The notes below the pieces were generated by a model, which made no database searches, was not told the origin of the DNA, and saw only the letters and a list, made by a program, of their open reading frames with translations. A DNA stretch of 64,000 bases from Polyporus tsugae (Eukaryota > Basidiomycota > Agaricomycetes > Polyporales > Polyporaceae), in assembly GCA_024305745.1 (NCBI GenBank), contig JAHRBS010000015.1, forward strand, positions 248,001 through 312,000, in the 5' to 3' direction. Positions within the stretch are counted from its first letter, which is position 1. Each line of letters begins with the position of its first letter. A program made the position numbers and the translations under genes. This document shows positions 42,736 to 53,255 of this stretch, piece by piece.

Positions 42736-44651
42736 TTACACGGAGAACGTGAACGTGTCCCCCCGCATAGCGCCGTCCACCGTATACAGGTACATGAGCG
42801 ACAGCCCGTCTTCGAAGAGCCCGATCTCGACATTTGGGGCATAATCAGGTCCTCGAGGGACTTTCTTGCACCTCACGCTGATCGGAAGGGTCGTGTGTAC
42901 AGGCGTTCGGAAGACTCTCGGGCACGTGATAGTGTCGCCGTAAGTTATGAGCTGGGTCGCCAGTGCAGCCTCCTCCTCATCCCCCGCGGCACGGTCGCTC
43001 TCCGAGTCAGGCGTGCATGCTCCGAGCGTCGCATGCGGGAGCACACTCAGGAGGAGAATGTAGTCGAAGTGGTGATCGTTCCGCGCCGTGCCGCGGATCG
43101 CGATGGCGCATCGAGTGCGAGATGTCGGAGGCATAGTGTTCCACACCGCGTGTCTGAAACCAACCAAGCGGGTAGAGGACGGGCCCCAAGCGTCCCATTC
43201 GAGGCAGCGGCGGCCGGCTTGACTGGACGGCTGGGAGGCACTGTCGACAGAGGAGCACAGGCGGTCAAGGATCCGGATGAGCTCACGGACGGAGACGAGG
43301 AGGAGGAATTCCATTGAGCGCGGCTGACGAGGCCCAATGAAGTTGATGCCGAAGAACAAAGCGAGAATGGTTAGGTCGTCGTCATACTTGAATGGAGGGA
43401 TGCAGTCAGCGCTGGTTGTTTCCGGAGAATGCGAGAGCCACGTGAGGCAGTCGATACCAGCAGCGAATGGCATGAGTTTAAGGACCAAGTCAGGGGCATC
43501 GTCGTTCTGCCGTTGAAGTCTCGAGCCAGACTCCAGTGCGAGATCTCGGTGAATACAGTAGACCTTGAGCGGCCCTTCCTCTTCAGAAATGAGGATATAT
43601 GATTGACTGAGCAGTGCGAAGCCGTGGAAGAAGATGTTGGAGGGCCGGAAACGCTGGGCAATGAGAGGGCTGACATCAGTTCTCGGTTTGCTCGATAGGG
43701 CATCATATTACAGTGTCGTAGAAGTTCAATTAACTCACTAAGATCAGCGTCCCGATCTTCCAGTTCCACACTTCAACCTCCCACACCTCGTTCTGTACCG
43801 CACAGGCTAGGGTGTCCTCGCATATCTGTGGTGGCCGTATCCCTGGCTGGTCTGCCCGAAGGCGCAGACCGCACAAAAGGTGACGAGAAGCCAAAGGATG
43901 CGGGACGCCCGCCCTCTGGAGAGATAGCAGTTGTAGGATGCAGACCCTAGTGCAAAATGTATGTAATGATAAGATCAGTCCAAGCGGTGACAATGCGAAG
44001 GACGGCATTGAAACTCACTCCTCGCTATCCGGACTGTAGTGCAATGGCGCGAGCGATAAAACGAGTAGATCCTGCGCCTTATCTACTCCGCACCCAAGCA
44101 TTCTATACCCACCGGGGAGTTGAGCCGCTTCCACGGTCCACCTTTTCGGCTCCGTCCCCCTCACAGAGGAGCCTGGGCGGTAGAGATGCAGCGTCTGCTG
44201 AGAAGACTGAGGATTGACGACGTATGGAAACATGCCGCCTGTCCACTCCCAGTATGAGCCAGAGTCAGGATCTCTCACAAGTCGTCCTGGTACGTTGGGA
44301 TCGACGCTTGGGACAGCCTTCTTCCACCCCTCTTGATATTGCAGGAGTTTCTCGTAGCGTTCGATTAGAGGTGACCCCTGAGAGGGGTTATCGACCATCC
44401 CCGTAATGTCGAGCTGAACGTTGTACTCGACGGCCATGTCACTTGCGAGCTCTGAGAAAGCTTTGCTAGCCTGCGATGGACTCAATGTTATTCAAATGTT
44501 TAAACACCGCTTCGACTGGGACCCGGAGTAAGTAATAGTTAACTCATACCTCTCGGAAACGGAAAATGTCGGGTGCTTCAAGATAGAGTAAGACATGCAA
44601 CTGGATCTCTCTGGGAAACAGTGCGAAAGGAAAAGGTCTAGAGTGATCCAT
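42736..44651 (-). CDS. F-box protein with one unresolved exon junction
   Basis: Exons 44651-44550, 44470-44019, 43946-43739 and about 43669-42736 give roughly 560 residues. The N-terminus (FPREIQLHVLLYLEAPDIFR) is an F-box. Downstream are ERYEKLLQYQEGWKKAVPSV, CEDTLACAVQNEVWEVEVWN and QRFRPSNIFFHGFALLSQSY, all familiar from Agaricomycete F-box proteins, whose C-terminal parts probably form a beta-propeller-like platform. The first three exons join in phase. The third ends exactly on a codon at a strong GTGAGT donor, yet every AG acceptor before the last exon leaves one extra base, so either there is a one-base lesion or an unusual splice site is used. It may therefore be inactive. The target protein is unknown. 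Confidence 0.7.
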
Positions 44652-44919
44652 CGTGACCGGAGTGGATCCCTGGCCTAGAAAATGGTAGGTACGAGGACAA
44701 GGATGGCAAAAGCAACTTCAATGAACGAGCGTCTGGCTTTGTTTAGGTTACACTGGTGTACAAACAAGCTCAACTAGGCGCTTAAAGACGCATCGAGTCC
44801 GACTACATATCCTTTCTGACCATGAATATTGCACATCGAGCGGTAGACCCGCAACTGTCACACTCGTTACCTTGACCGCAGAGTCTCCGGAGGGCTCCAA
44901 TGCGATGCACGACAAACCA

Positions 44920-46248
44920 TCACTGCGGGAGAGCCTGACGCTTCGGATGCAGATCCTGGAAGAACTCTTCCAACTCCCCGAACGTGGGACGGCAATTAGG
45001 GTCTTCGCTCCTGCATCGAGCCAAGATCGCAGAAGCAGCATCCACATCCGAGAGGAGGGGCCGCAGCGCAGTCGCGAACGACCACACCTCGGCCGCCTCG
45101 ATGGCGCGCGGGGTGTCCTTCCAGATATCGTAAGGACGATCTCTGGAAGCGAGACGAGGAAATGTTTCGTCATCGTCCTCTTCTTCTCCTTGTTTGCAAG
45201 TGCTGTTCGCACCGGGCGGTGGATTGCTGTAACAGAGTCTGCCGTCAGCGTCAATGGAGACGAGGCTCGCAGCGTGGAGCTCCGGCGCTGCGTTCTCCTC
45301 GTTCGCGCGACCCTGCTCAAGATCGATGAGGACAGCGTCCCCGTTCTCGTCGAGCACCACGTTGTCGAGCTTGATATCCCCGTGGTAGGTGTGTGCGACA
45401 TGATGGAGATGGCGGAGGCCGCTCGCAATCTGGTACGCCCACTTGATGCGCGTGGCGATGGGCACGCTGACGCGCTCGGGCTCGCCCAACGAACCGCCGG
45501 GGTAGTACTTGACAAAGTACCCACAGAGCACCCTCTTTCCATCGTGGACGCGTGAGATGTAGCCGACGGGGGGGCTAGTGATGTGAGGGTGGGGAGGAAT
45601 GGTCCGGAGGAAGATCATTTCGTGGAGGATGGCTTTCGCGTGACGATCGTAGCCAAACCACACACATCCGCTGACGGTAGGGATCCAGAAGGTGACATAA
45701 TGGGTGGCAGGTTGGTCTCGGAGGACAGCCAGCATGGCATCTCTAGAGCCTCCGTCCAAGAGGTCGACGACGACGACGTCATCAATATCATAAATAGCAG
45801 CAGGTGTATGGTGCGAGATCGTGTCGACTGAAGGTAGACATTGAAGCCAGCGAGTCTCCACGTCCTTCATCGGCCCCGTCATGCCCAAAACGAGCTGGAC
45901 TGACCCATTGATGGTAGAAAGAGTGAAGGTGGTGATCCCACCAGCGGACCGGAGAAGGGTGTCGTGGGGAACGGCGGAGAGGAGCGGGAAGATGTGGACC
46001 CGAGCAAACTCGTTCATGGCGTTTCGGTATGCAACCCGGTCCACGTTGTTGTCGAAGTCCCACATAGAGATCTTATTCTCAGCGGCGTCCGGAGCATCGT
46101 AATTTCTCTTGAACACCACATAGACGATTCTGGTCTCTTCCGATGTGAAACTGCACTTGACTGTGGCGAGGACAAGACCTTCTTCGTCTCCATCCATCTG
46201 CTCGATGAGCATGAACTCGGGGACAGAATCTGAAGGAATCTGCATCAT
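44920..46248 (-). CDS. Protein-kinase-like protein with altered DFG motif
   Basis: An intronless frame of 442 residues from the ATG at 46248; the frame is open further upstream to 46425 without an ATG, so a 5' exon may be missing. The last about 200 residues look like a eukaryotic protein kinase: ILHEMIFLRTIPPHPHITSP (C-helix and following strand), VLCGYFVKYYPGGSL (hinge area), and YHGDIKLDNVVLDENGDAVL, the catalytic loop with HGDIKLDN. The metal-binding DFG is replaced by DLE (LIDLEQGR). The N-terminal half is a region often found before such domains in Agaricomycetes and has no named fold known to me. With DLE for DFG it may be weakly active or a pseudokinase; catalytic Asp and Asn are present. 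Confidence 0.75.
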   Translation of the reverse strand: MMQIPSDSVPEFMLIEQMDGDEEGLVLATVKCSFTSEETRIVYVVFKRNYDAPDAAENKISMWDFDNNVDRVAYRNAMNEFARVHIFPLLSAVPHDTLLRSAGGITTFTLSTINGSVQLVLGMTGPMKDVETRWLQCLPSVDTISHHTPAAIYDIDDVVVVDLLDGGSRDAMLAVLRDQPATHYVTFWIPTVSGCVWFGYDRHAKAILHEMIFLRTIPPHPHITSPPVGYISRVHDGKRVLCGYFVKYYPGGSLGEPERVSVPIATRIKWAYQIASGLRHLHHVAHTYHGDIKLDNVVLDENGDAVLIDLEQGRANEENAAPELHAASLVSIDADGRLCYSNPPPGANSTCKQGEEEDDDETFPRLASRDRPYDIWKDTPRAIEAAEVWSFATALRPLLSDVDAASAILARCRSEDPNCRPTFGELEEFFQDLHPKRQALPQ

Positions 46249-47078
46249 TGGAGCGGGTCTGCGCTGCAGGGCACGGTTAGGAAATTCAGGTGTATGGAAC
46301 GTGGACGACGATGTAGGCACGAACCTGATGTCGATGAAAGCCTTCGCGAGCCCGCAATTAGAGGGGACACTAACTCCGGCGTCCGACTGGCAGTGGTGAC
46401 TGGGTGGTTGGAGCGAAGAAGGCAACAGGCAAGTGCCCCATAACCCGGCGCCCTTGCCAGTGGCACTGACACGGAACCAGCCTTTGGCTCTGTTTGCATG
46501 CGCGGACTTTGTGACACGCCGTCACCTCTCCTTACTCAGACTCCGAGGAGCCTATGTCCACTCCGAATGCTCGCCCACTTCGCCTTTGTTTTGTCGTTGC
46601 CTCGCCAATTGCTGCTGCATATTGCACTCTGGAAAAAGGCAGCTAGACTCACACTAGCTATGTTCAAATCCCGCCAGAGAACCCCGGGCCCGCGCACACG
46701 ACCCCTCCGCATGCCAACGGTGACACTCCGACGTCGGGGGTAAGCTCCGTCATCAACCATTGTTCCTGCTACAAGGTGCGCGGATTTGAGCATCGTGACG
46801 TCATCTTCATGCAGAGCAATCAGACACTTTGTGACTCCTCCAGATCCTTCTCATCGACATCTCGAGTCAGACCACTGAGTTTGGCATACAACAGTTTTGG
46901 AAAAATTTCCGCGTATATCTATCCGCTCTTATTTTCTTCACATAAGTCACACATGTACAGATCTATCTACCTTGGTCGTCAGATCAGTCCGAACGTCTCC
47001 TCGCCCGTGGCCCATCGGGAGCTGGATTGGTCTGGACCGTCTGCCAGTGCCAAGTCTCTTGCCTGGCAGACAGTAGGC

Positions 47079-47168
47079 CCGTACTAAGTACCGTATACCG
47101 CTGCACCCCACCACCGCGGCGGCCAGGGTAAATCGCGGTGATTGGGTGCAGATGTACTTAGCCTACGG
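47079..47168. repeat. 90-bp foldback element with imperfect inverted arms
   Basis: The left arm (CCGTACTAAGTAC, CTGCACCCC, CACCGCG) is the imperfect reverse complement of the right arm (CGCGGTG, GGGTGCAG, GTACTTAGCCTACGG). About 35 nt per arm surround a 15-nt centre. It looks like a tiny MITE or a long hairpin. Confidence 0.65.
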
Positions 47169-48006
47169 AATAAGTACTACGGATGGTTTGACTTGCTGAG
47201 TGTCGAGTCAGATCTCAGAGCCGGTGAGGTTCCTCGTGTGGAGATCAAGGAGGCACCTGGCGGCACTTGGCGCGGCACCCTCGAACAAATCGAGGGTGGC
47301 ACTTATCCTTGATGGACTGCGGATCGGCGCCGGGATATTTGGGTGCATCGCATGACTCCGGACGCATGTCATATGTGGTTCAAAGTGTCCTCCTCGATAT
47401 GGTTTGCTGAGCGGCACGGTCCTGGCGTCGTCTAACCACATTCCCACCTTATTTGACATCCCATCAAGCACCAGATAATAATGTGAGACTAAAATGCTCC
47501 ATCAGTTCGAGAGCTTTGGGCGGCACTCGATGCAAAACCTAGCACGAAGCCATGCGGCCCGATACCCGGCCCTCCGTGGACCATGATACGGGAAGCCTCG
47601 CTGGAGAGCGTGGAGTCTGCATACCTCTCTACATCGGTGTGCGAGGCGATCAAACTCGCTCTTCGCTGTCCAGGCTGCCAGTTATCTGCGACCAAAAACA
47701 CATCTACGGTGTAAACCGAGTCAGCGTCCGAGTCGCAGCGGCCTCTATCTTGCTATTGAGGATTCGCCCATCTCCGAATCGTCAATCCCAAATCACGCAA
47801 GACGGGTTCGGGAGCAGAAAAGATGGCACAGCTGTCGGAACATAAACTATGCCCAAGCCGTAAACGCGAACCGGGGGGCAGACGTCGAGGTCTCGACCGT
47901 AAGCATTTACTCTTCCCCGGAGTCACAACGACCTCTAGCGGTACAATTCACTCACGCCTCAATTTCTAACGGACATAAGACAGGCGCGTATACGTAGCGG
48001 TCCATT

Positions 48007-48012
48007 TATAAG
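48007..48012 (+). promoter_or_regulatory. Possible TATA box
   Basis: TATAAG lies about 100 nt before the ATG at 48110, within ATTTATAAGGGC. Confidence 0.4.
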
Positions 48013-48109
48013 GGCACGGAGACAACGCCGTCTTTCAGTGCAGGGCGATATCCCTTCTCTGAATCTCGCTGCACTTCCTCCACGTATTCCCAGTCACCTC
48101 GCTTCGAGA

Positions 48110-48874
48110 ATGGTGAGTACTCTCTTCGCCATCCTTCTCCATGACGAGCTTAGATCTCTGACTCTCTCACAGGCCGACGTCCACATTGTACCGTACAGCT
48201 CTCAGCGCCACAACAGCCTTATGGAGGCACACGACGCCGCTGCCCGCTTCGACGAGTTCCACGGCCCCAACATCATCGACGGCGCGCTCGAGGACGTCTT
48301 CTTCCGCCACGACGTCGCCGACAAGTTCGCCATCCGCCTCCTCCACCGCCACTTCGACGTCGGGCAGGACGAGAAGGTCGTCCACTGTGGCAACGTCGCG
48401 ATGCCGTGGGTCATCACCACGCTCCCCCCCGTCGTCCAGGACCAGATCGTCCCGAGCTCGTTCATCATCACCTCCTCCGGCGACCTCTTCCCGTACGAGT
48501 TCACGTACGCCGCTGGAGCCGCCGCCAGTGCCACTGCCAAAGGGTCTCAGGACCTTGAGGCGCTGCTCGCTGGCCACGCCGCCTTCCTCCGCGACTTTAA
48601 CGCCGTTTTGAAGGAGACAGGGCTGATCGACGTCCTCAGCCTCGCCATCCTCGCCTACATATCGGGAGGGGCAGGCATGGAGAGCACGGAAGGTCGCGCG
48701 AACATCACGATCCCCCTCGATGCGGTCGACGAGGTTACCCGTGACCGCTCGCTCGAGACTGTCTGGACCTACGACGCCAGCTTGAAGCTTGCGAAGGGCA
48801 AGTGCAAGCTGAGGTGCAAGATGGGCCCGTCGAACACGCACCGGGAGCGACACGTACCGAACACCCGGGGTTGA
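48110..48874 (+). CDS. Unknown soluble protein; intron directly after the start codon
   Basis: Two exons, 48110-48112 (ATG only) and 48173-48874, give 234 residues. The intron (GTGAGT to TCACAG, 60 nt) is divisible by three, so a longer unspliced frame from 48038 also exists; the spliced form is preferred because of the strong donor and the natural start MADVHIVPYSSQRHNSLMEA. The protein has FDEFHGPNIIDGALEDVFFR, IRLLHRHFDVGQDEKVVHCG and SSFIITSSGDLFPYEFTYAA, with no signal peptide or membrane segment. I have the impression that related hypothetical proteins occur in other Agaricomycetes, but I recognise no named domain. Confidence 0.75.
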   Translation: MVSTLFAILLHDELRSLTLSQADVHIVPYSSQRHNSLMEAHDAAARFDEFHGPNIIDGALEDVFFRHDVADKFAIRLLHRHFDVGQDEKVVHCGNVAMPWVITTLPPVVQDQIVPSSFIITSSGDLFPYEFTYAAGAAASATAKGSQDLEALLAGHAAFLRDFNAVLKETGLIDVLSLAILAYISGGAGMESTEGRANITIPLDAVDEVTRDRSLETVWTYDASLKLAKGKCKLRCKMGPSNTHRERHVPNTRG

Positions 48875-49496
48875 GTTAGAGTACTCGGAAGCTTTAGTCA
48901 AGCTCGGTATAGTAGGTTGTTGAGCGTAGTATTCCCCCATGTAGGAGAAGGGGGCGGTGGTCAAATTATACCGTAGTACTCCAAATATGGTTCAAACTTG
49001 TTCGCTGCAAAGTGCACGTCTGGATTGAGTCCGGAGTATCTGCATCTAGTCCCGGGAACAGGAGCACACGTTAAGGTGATTTGATGGTCGGGTTGAGGAG
49101 TGCGCGCAAGCTCACGACCTACCGACATGACGATGTTACAGCTACAAGGGTGGACTAGTAGTACGGGCCTCCAACCGTAAGGGATTTTGGTTGCCCGACA
49201 GAGCGAAGTCCGGCGGCTGGTGAGGGCAACGTGGACGAGGGGTATTTCAACTAATGTCAATACAACGACCTGTGCTTACTTAGAGGATACATTGGCTCCA
49301 GTCCTATCTGTAAGGCTGTCGGAGAGGCTACAGGTGGCCCCCTCGTCCGTGTCCATCCAAGACCGCTACGCTCCCCTATGATGATACACATCCCCAACTG
49401 GCCTCTCTCTTCCTCTTATCCCATTGCCCTTAGACTCAACCCCACCCTTGAATCCCGGCCACCTATCCCTCCCGCGCCGGCCCCACACCTCAGGCC
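48875..49496. other. Convergent intergenic spacer
   Basis: About 620 nt between convergent genes. No supported gene. Confidence 0.5.
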
Positions 49497-52400
49497 TTAC
49501 TCGTAGCACAGGATGAAGATCTTCCCATCCCTCACGGAGATAATGATCGCCCCCTGGCTCTGGTCGATATTAATCGTCTCCACCGCGTCCAAGTCCAGCT
49601 CATCCGGCACGTCCAGCGTCCTCACGATTCCCTCCAGGCTCTGCGCCGTCGTCGCCCCGGGGCCCCCATAGCTCATCCCGTCGCGGTCGTTCGTCACGGG
49701 CGGGAACGTCACGAACCGCAGCCGCTTCTCGTCACGGTCAAGCTCGGGTGGGAACGTGAACTCAATCCACACCGCGTGCCCGAAGTCTACCGCCATGAGC
49801 GGCCGCGGGCGCTCCGCCGACCCATCCGGGTCCAGGTCGTCGTCCATCCCGTCCAGCACGCACACGACCTCGAACGGCTCCGAGACGTACCAGAGGCGCA
49901 TCATCGACGACTCAGGTGTGCCCTTGCGCAAGCGCTGCTCTGGCTGCGGGGGCGGGTGTGGGTGTGGGTGCGGGTGCGGGAGGTCGTCGTCGACGTCCAA
50001 GTCGACGCTCAAGTGGCCTACTACAGTGCCGTCCGACGATATTGACGAGCTTGGGCTAAGGTCGCCGCCGTTCGCGTGGCCGTGGCCGTTCGAGTAGCCG
50101 TGTTTCGCCGCGACGGCCTTTGGTGCGGTCGTAGTGATCTGCTCCACCTCGTCCGCCTCGAGGAGCGGCACCTTGAAGTAGTGCTGCGCGAGGACGTATC
50201 GCGTCCGATGCGTCTCCGGCTCGTGGTCGGCGAGAAGAACGACTGTGCAGCTCAGGCGTGGCACAGACGCGAGCGTCGGCCACCACTGTCTGACAAAGTG
50301 CGCCGACTCTGGGTACCACGGCGGATACGGGAACGGGTTCCCGTCCGAAACGGACACATTGTCGTCCCCGTCTTCCGCAGTCCCATTCGCATTGCCGTTT
50401 CCGTTTCCATTTCCATTCAGTGCACCGTTGGGTGCGGGTGCTACTTGGTTCACAATGATTGTGTTAGCATCCGCAAGGTCCTCCTCGGCGACAGTGACGG
50501 ACGCTGGGGTATGCGCTCGCGTCTGCGGCGGGAAGATGAACGACGCAGTCATGGTGGTAATGGGAGCAAGGCGTTCGGATATGCTGGGGACGAAGGTTGG
50601 GGATGATGACGACGGCCGCGCGTGTCGCTGGAGGACGGGTATTGGGTAGAAGTACTGGTGCGCGACGTCGCTTTCTTCTGAGTGTATCACGATCTGCTCC
50701 TTGTATAGGATACACGACCAATTCGACGACAGGGACTGCGCGAAGGCTCTGTCAGCACCCAAGGGCGTTCGCAGGGCAAAAGAAAAGCACGTACACATTC
50801 AACACCGGTGTCGATGAAAACGTACTCGTCCTTGTGCCAGTCAAGCAACGCGTACAACCCGATCGTGTTCGAGCTGGCGACCCACACGAACGCGGACAGC
50901 AGCCGCGATGACGGGTCGAGCAGGAACACGTTCATCACAACCCCAATCGTCTTGAACACCGCGAGCTCCGAGAACTGCGGCTCCTGGTCGTCCTCGAAGA
51001 ACTCGAGCTTCATCAGCACGAACTCCATCACCCGGTCGTCGTACCTGCCCCGCCGCCAATGTCACCTCGTCAACCAGTCCAGTTTCCCGCGTGTGTGTGC
51101 ACTTACGACCGCTGCAGCACCTTCGCCATCGTGAAGAACACCGTCCGGATGTCGAACTCGACCCGGCACTTCCACAGCTCCCACCGCTCCTTGGGGTCCC
51201 ACTCTGCCAGGCACACGTCCCGGTGCACGTCCCAGCACACCACCTTGCCGCTCTTGGTCGCGCACAGGCTGTAACTCGACGTGATCGGCGAGAGCCAGTC
51301 CACCTCCTCTTTTGGGGGCGCACTGATCACCTTGTACCACTTCCGGACGCCCTTCTGCGACCCGTCAGGCGTGTTGAGGTACGACGAGGACGTCGAGGGC
51401 CGCGGGCCGCGCCGTAACCATGCCGATTCTAATCGAGTCGCTTGGTTGACCGCGTCGATGAGTTGCTCGTCCGTGAGATCCGATAATCGTTGGAAGCCGT
51501 GAAGGGGGAGGGCACGACACCGTCGAAGTAAGGCTGTGGCGAGATTGCGGTACACCGGTCGCGTAATGGTGAAGGCATGTAGCGATTTGCAAGTCTGATG
51601 GTCAGAGGGGTCAGTCCGCGCGCACAAGAAATGGTTCAGATCCTAACGAGATAGAGATAAAGAAGCACAGAAGCTGTAAGCATCTCGACGCTCCAGTCCG
51701 GTGGGGGATGGATCTCCGCCAACTCATAACCCGAACAATCGTGGCAATTTGAGACTGAAGGTGCAAGTCTAGTATCACAACCATCACCAACGACGATTCA
51801 ATGGTATAAATGCCCTTCATGTCGCCCAAAACCGGCGATGATATCGCATTCCCCGTTCGGAGGCTAATAGTTTGGGACGAATAGCCCCAAGAGAGCAATC
51901 CCGCCGCCCTGCAGGGCTACAGAACCTATGCATCCCAAATACGCTGCCTGGAAGTGCCGCTCATGTTCACAACCACGGGACTCGCCGGCTCGTTTCGAGA
52001 CTATCAAGTCTCCTCGTAGTAAGCTGTGTAGAAGTAGGTTCGACACAAATTCCTCTCCGGAACACGTGGACGGTCTGAGTATGAGACCAGTGTGGAAGCA
52101 CAGCCCGGCGAAATGAGTGTGCACATATTGGGAAGGCAGAGGGCCGGCGATCATATCTCTGGGAACTCTATGAAATCGGAGAGGAGATTCCGACGCATAA
52201 CCCCCCCCCCCCCCCCCAAGGCAGAACATCTGCGGCATGTGCCTTGGCAAACTCGTGGTTGTGATCAGTCCAGTACCACCTTCCGCGGAGTCTACTACCG
52301 CAGCCAGTACACCGACAACAGACGACAACACTTCTAGGGCAAGGACAACCCACAGATTGGGGACAGAGGCAAGGCCCTCCGAACACGAGAGACGAACAGT

Positions 52401-53255
52401 GTTCAGATAGTGATAGAAGACGAACGGGGGCGAAGAAAAGGCCAAGTCTCCGTAGCTGCAGGGCGCGCAGGATAACATACGCCGCAGACGCCGTTCGCCC
52501 AACGTCACTCGTGGTAAACACAGCGGTGAAAGACGCTATCGCAACCATGGCGGCCGCCTGTGAGCGCGGTGCAGGACATTTCGGAAGCCACATCATCCAA
52601 TGCTCCAACCCCTTCGAACCCTGAGAAAGCCCACAGCAACGGGTGAAGAACTGACGGCGGCATGAACGGAAAGGCACGGAGTCCGTCCGAAGGGCCCATG
52701 GGGATCTCGAGGACAGCCAGAGCCCGGCAGCGACAACGTGGGGAGATAGGGATATCGAGACAAGCGGAGCACCGATGGCCCGACGTCACTCGTGGCAAAC
52801 AGCCGTTGCGGCCTCGATGGGAGGAGGGGGAAGGGCATGTTTGTGATCGCGGTTAACGCATGGGAGCGGTGCGCGCCTTCATCGAGAAAAACCTCCACAC
52901 CTTCCATAACGCAGGCCGTCGCCATCCGCCATGAATCCAAGCGTCTGCACATCCTCGGCTCTCAAAGGGCCCACCGAGATCTGTACGAAGGGCCAGAGGA
53001 ACATCGGGATGAATGAATGAACCGCGGGAAACAGGTCGAGTCCGTCCGGCGGCTTTGGGGAGAGATGCGGGCACATCCAAGGCAGCTCGTGGAACGGGAC
53101 AGAGAATGAACACTCACCAGCTGGAGAGCATATATGTCAAGCAGCTCTAGGTGCCTAGCGATGTTCAGGAGCAGGTCGTACGGCAGCGTCGCAAGAGATA
53201 TCACTAGCATGTCCTGGGAGGTGTCGCCTAGGTCCGAGGAGAGGTTTGCAGACAT
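49497..53255 (-). CDS. F-box protein with a 1.5-kb first intron
   Basis: Exons 53255-53118, 51594-51107, 51044-50795 and 50735-49497 join in phase to 704 residues. Exon 1 supplies the F-box (LPYDLLLNIARHLELLDIYA) and joins, exactly in phase, to TCKSLHAFTITRPVYRNLA, the usual continuation of this Agaricomycete family. The middle (KEEVDWLSPITSSYSLCATK, GKVVCWDVHRDVCLAEWDPK, VVMNVFLLDPSSRLLSAFVW) looks like a beta-propeller; the C-terminal part has Asn/Gly and His/Pro repeats. It should act as an SCF ligase adaptor of unknown target. Intron 1 spans 53117-51595 (1523 nt), about 25 times the other introns here, and must carry inserted sequence. Confidence 0.82.
51864..52508 (-). other. Hydrophobic open frame inside the oversized F-box intron
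   Basis: A 214-codon frame lies within intron 1 of the F-box gene, same strand. It contains a convincing membrane-like stretch (NLWVVLALEVLSSVVGVLAA) and a glycine run encoded by the poly-C tract. No ATG-proximal exon set, domain or family is recognised, so it is not called a gene. It may be part of inserted sequence. Confidence 0.35.
52201..52217. repeat. Homopolymer tract of 17 C
   Basis: Seventeen consecutive C on the plus strand, inside the 1523-nt F-box intron. The length is liable to sequencing error. Confidence 0.9.

Larger units (their letters stand above)
46249..48109. other. Intergenic region with a small foldback element
   Basis: About 1.85 kb between divergent genes, without a supported gene. 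It holds the inverted-repeat structure at 47079-47168. Confidence 0.5.

Noticed and set aside
51681..51683. ATG at 51683 as start of the F-box gene at 49497
   Set aside because: It gives MLTASVLLYLYL before TCKSLHAF and no F-box; the exon at 53255-53118 supplies a true F-box in phase.
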